The notes below the pieces were generated by a model. It had not been told where the DNA came from and searched no databases. It worked only from the letters and a program-made list of their open reading frames with translations. The position numbers were made by a program, and so were the translations under genes. This document shows, one piece after another, positions 62,838 to 64,000 of a stretch of DNA of 64,000 nucleotides. The stretch spans positions 6,294,908 through 6,358,907 of the forward strand of contig NC_037673.1 in assembly GCF_003255815.1 (NCBI RefSeq). Direction: 5' to 3'. The stretch's first letter is position 1. Every line of letters starts with the position of its first letter. Source of the stretch: Theropithecus gelada. Lineage: Eukaryota; Chordata; Mammalia; Primates; Cercopithecidae.

Positions 62838-63092
62838 AACTTACGGTAGAGCAGTAGAACATGCAGAGCAGTTAAAAGGACTGCCCCAAGTCCTGGCTCC
62901 ACTGTTTCATATCCATGCAACCTTGAATAAGTCACCTACCTAAATGTCCTGCACCTTAGTTTCCTCATTTGCAAAACAAAAATAACAATAGCATGGACCA
63001 CATGGGGCAGTTGTGAACATTAAATGAATAACATTTGGAAAGTTATCAGATACTGTCTGGCACATGAATGTACTTAATAAATGTTTATACAT
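62838..63092 (+). repeat. MIR, nearly full length
   Basis: Plus-oriented: GTCCTGGCTCCACTGTTTCA, TGAATAAGTCACCTACCTAA, TTTCCTCATTTGCAAAAC, CTGTCTGGCACATGAATG, ending AATAAATG. Confidence 0.8.
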
Positions 63093-63415
63093 ATATATTT
63101 TTTCATTATTGGTGCATTCAACCGTCATACTGAATGCCTCAGTACACTGCATTCAACTCTGTACCCATATACTTCTAAAATCACATTTATGAGGGACACT
63201 CTGCTGTCCCATGGTCTTAGCATATCAATTTCTTTTTTAGTCCATGAGTACAGTTAGCTCCTTATCTCATGCTCTTAGAGTCACATGTTTCTACATGTAA
63301 CCAAAAGCTCTAATAACTTTATAAGATGTATTATTGCAACAGAATGAATCTATGGTGGCCCCTGTAATGCCCACCTTCTGGCATTAATAGTTTTGTGTGA
63401 TTCTCTTTTTATGGC

Positions 63416-63771
63416 TGATATGATTTGGCTCTGTGTCCCCACCCAAATCTCATCTTGAATTGTACTCCCACGATCCCCACATGTTGTGGGAGGGACCTGG
63501 TGGGAGATAATTTGAATCATGGGGGCGGTTTCCCCCATACTGTTCTTGTGGTAGTGAATGAGTCTCACAAGATCTGATGGTTTTATCAGGTGTTTATGCT
63601 TTTGCATCTTCCTCATTTTCTCTTGCCACCACAATGTAAGAAGTTCCTTTTGCCCCCACAACATGATTTAGAGGCCTCCCCAGCCAGGTGAAACTATAAG
63701 TCCAATTAAACCTCTTTTTCTTCCCAGTCTCAGGTATGTCTTTATCAACAGCATGAAAATGGACTAATACA
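63416..63771 (+). mobile_element. MST/THE1-type MaLR solo LTR with 5-base duplication
   Basis: Plus-oriented LTR from TGATATGATTTGGCTCTGTG to GGACTAATACA, with TG...CA termini and exact flanking ATGGC (63411-63415 and 63772-63776), the 5-base duplication expected for ERVL-MaLR. The flanks (63340-63410 and 63777-64000) look like an older repeat that it landed in. Confidence 0.92.
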
Positions 63772-63776
63772 ATGGC

Positions 63777-64000
63777 AAAAGTGGCAGAATGTATGTGATT
63801 GTGATACATATGATTGTAACACCTGTCTCTGCAGGACACGCTTCTTAGACAGCTTTGAAGAACCCAGCTGCTGTGCTATGAACTTACCTGTGGAGAGGAC
63901 CATGCAGTCAGGAGGTGAATGTTGCCTCCCGTGGACACTAAGCAAGAAACTGAGGCCCTAACTCCAGCAACCACAAGGGCTGAATACTGCCAGTAGCCAC
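63777..64000. other. Right edge, probable old repeat
   Basis: TTTGAAGAACCCAGCTGCTG and ACAAGGGCTGAATACTGCCA resemble old LTR-type repeats; family not named. Cut by the window edge. Confidence 0.35.

Overview
This is a stretch of primate nuclear DNA, about 29 Alus deep, holding two unrelated genes in head-to-head arrangement. On the minus strand are the first seven coding exons of NSUN2 (tRNA/mRNA cytosine-5 methyltransferase); its 3' part lies beyond the left edge. On the plus strand is the complete five-exon SRD5A1 gene (steroid 5-alpha-reductase type 1). Several AluY copies carry sequence features that I associate with Old World monkey lineages. SRD5A1 encodes 263 residues, against 259 in human as I recall it. 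The source is therefore most likely a cercopithecine monkey such as a macaque, from the region matching human 5p15.31.

Layout: 1-15551 holds NSUN2 exons 7 to 1 (right to left in transcription order), with Alu-rich introns. About 15180-16700 is a CpG-rich island, and the two start codons lie 573 bases apart inside it, which indicates a shared bidirectional promoter. It contains a CACGTG E-box, a palindromic pair of ETS cores and several GC boxes. 16125-50703 is SRD5A1. Intron 1 (17 kb) contains a decayed hAT/Charlie transposase and a 5'-complete but internally deleted L1. Intron 3 contains a 5S rRNA fragment, a MaLR solo LTR and an inverted Alu cluster. Intron 4 contains a GC-rich minisatellite. 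50704-64000 is the 3' UTR and intergenic DNA: a retrocopied histone H3.3 pseudogene, two L1 insertions with 5' inversions, two MaLR LTRs and an MLT1-like LTR.

The two genes do not share a pathway. NSUN2 acts on RNA in the nucleus; SRD5A1 is an ER membrane enzyme of androgen metabolism. What they share is the promoter. I found no CRISPR array, operon, intact transposon or new multi-gene system. The most unusual items are the overlapping upstream ORF at SRD5A1, the hAT transposase fossil, the structurally unusual L1 copies with clear target-site duplications, and several recent tandem duplications. All coordinates, splice sites and family calls were read by eye; repeat subfamily names are from memory and approximate.
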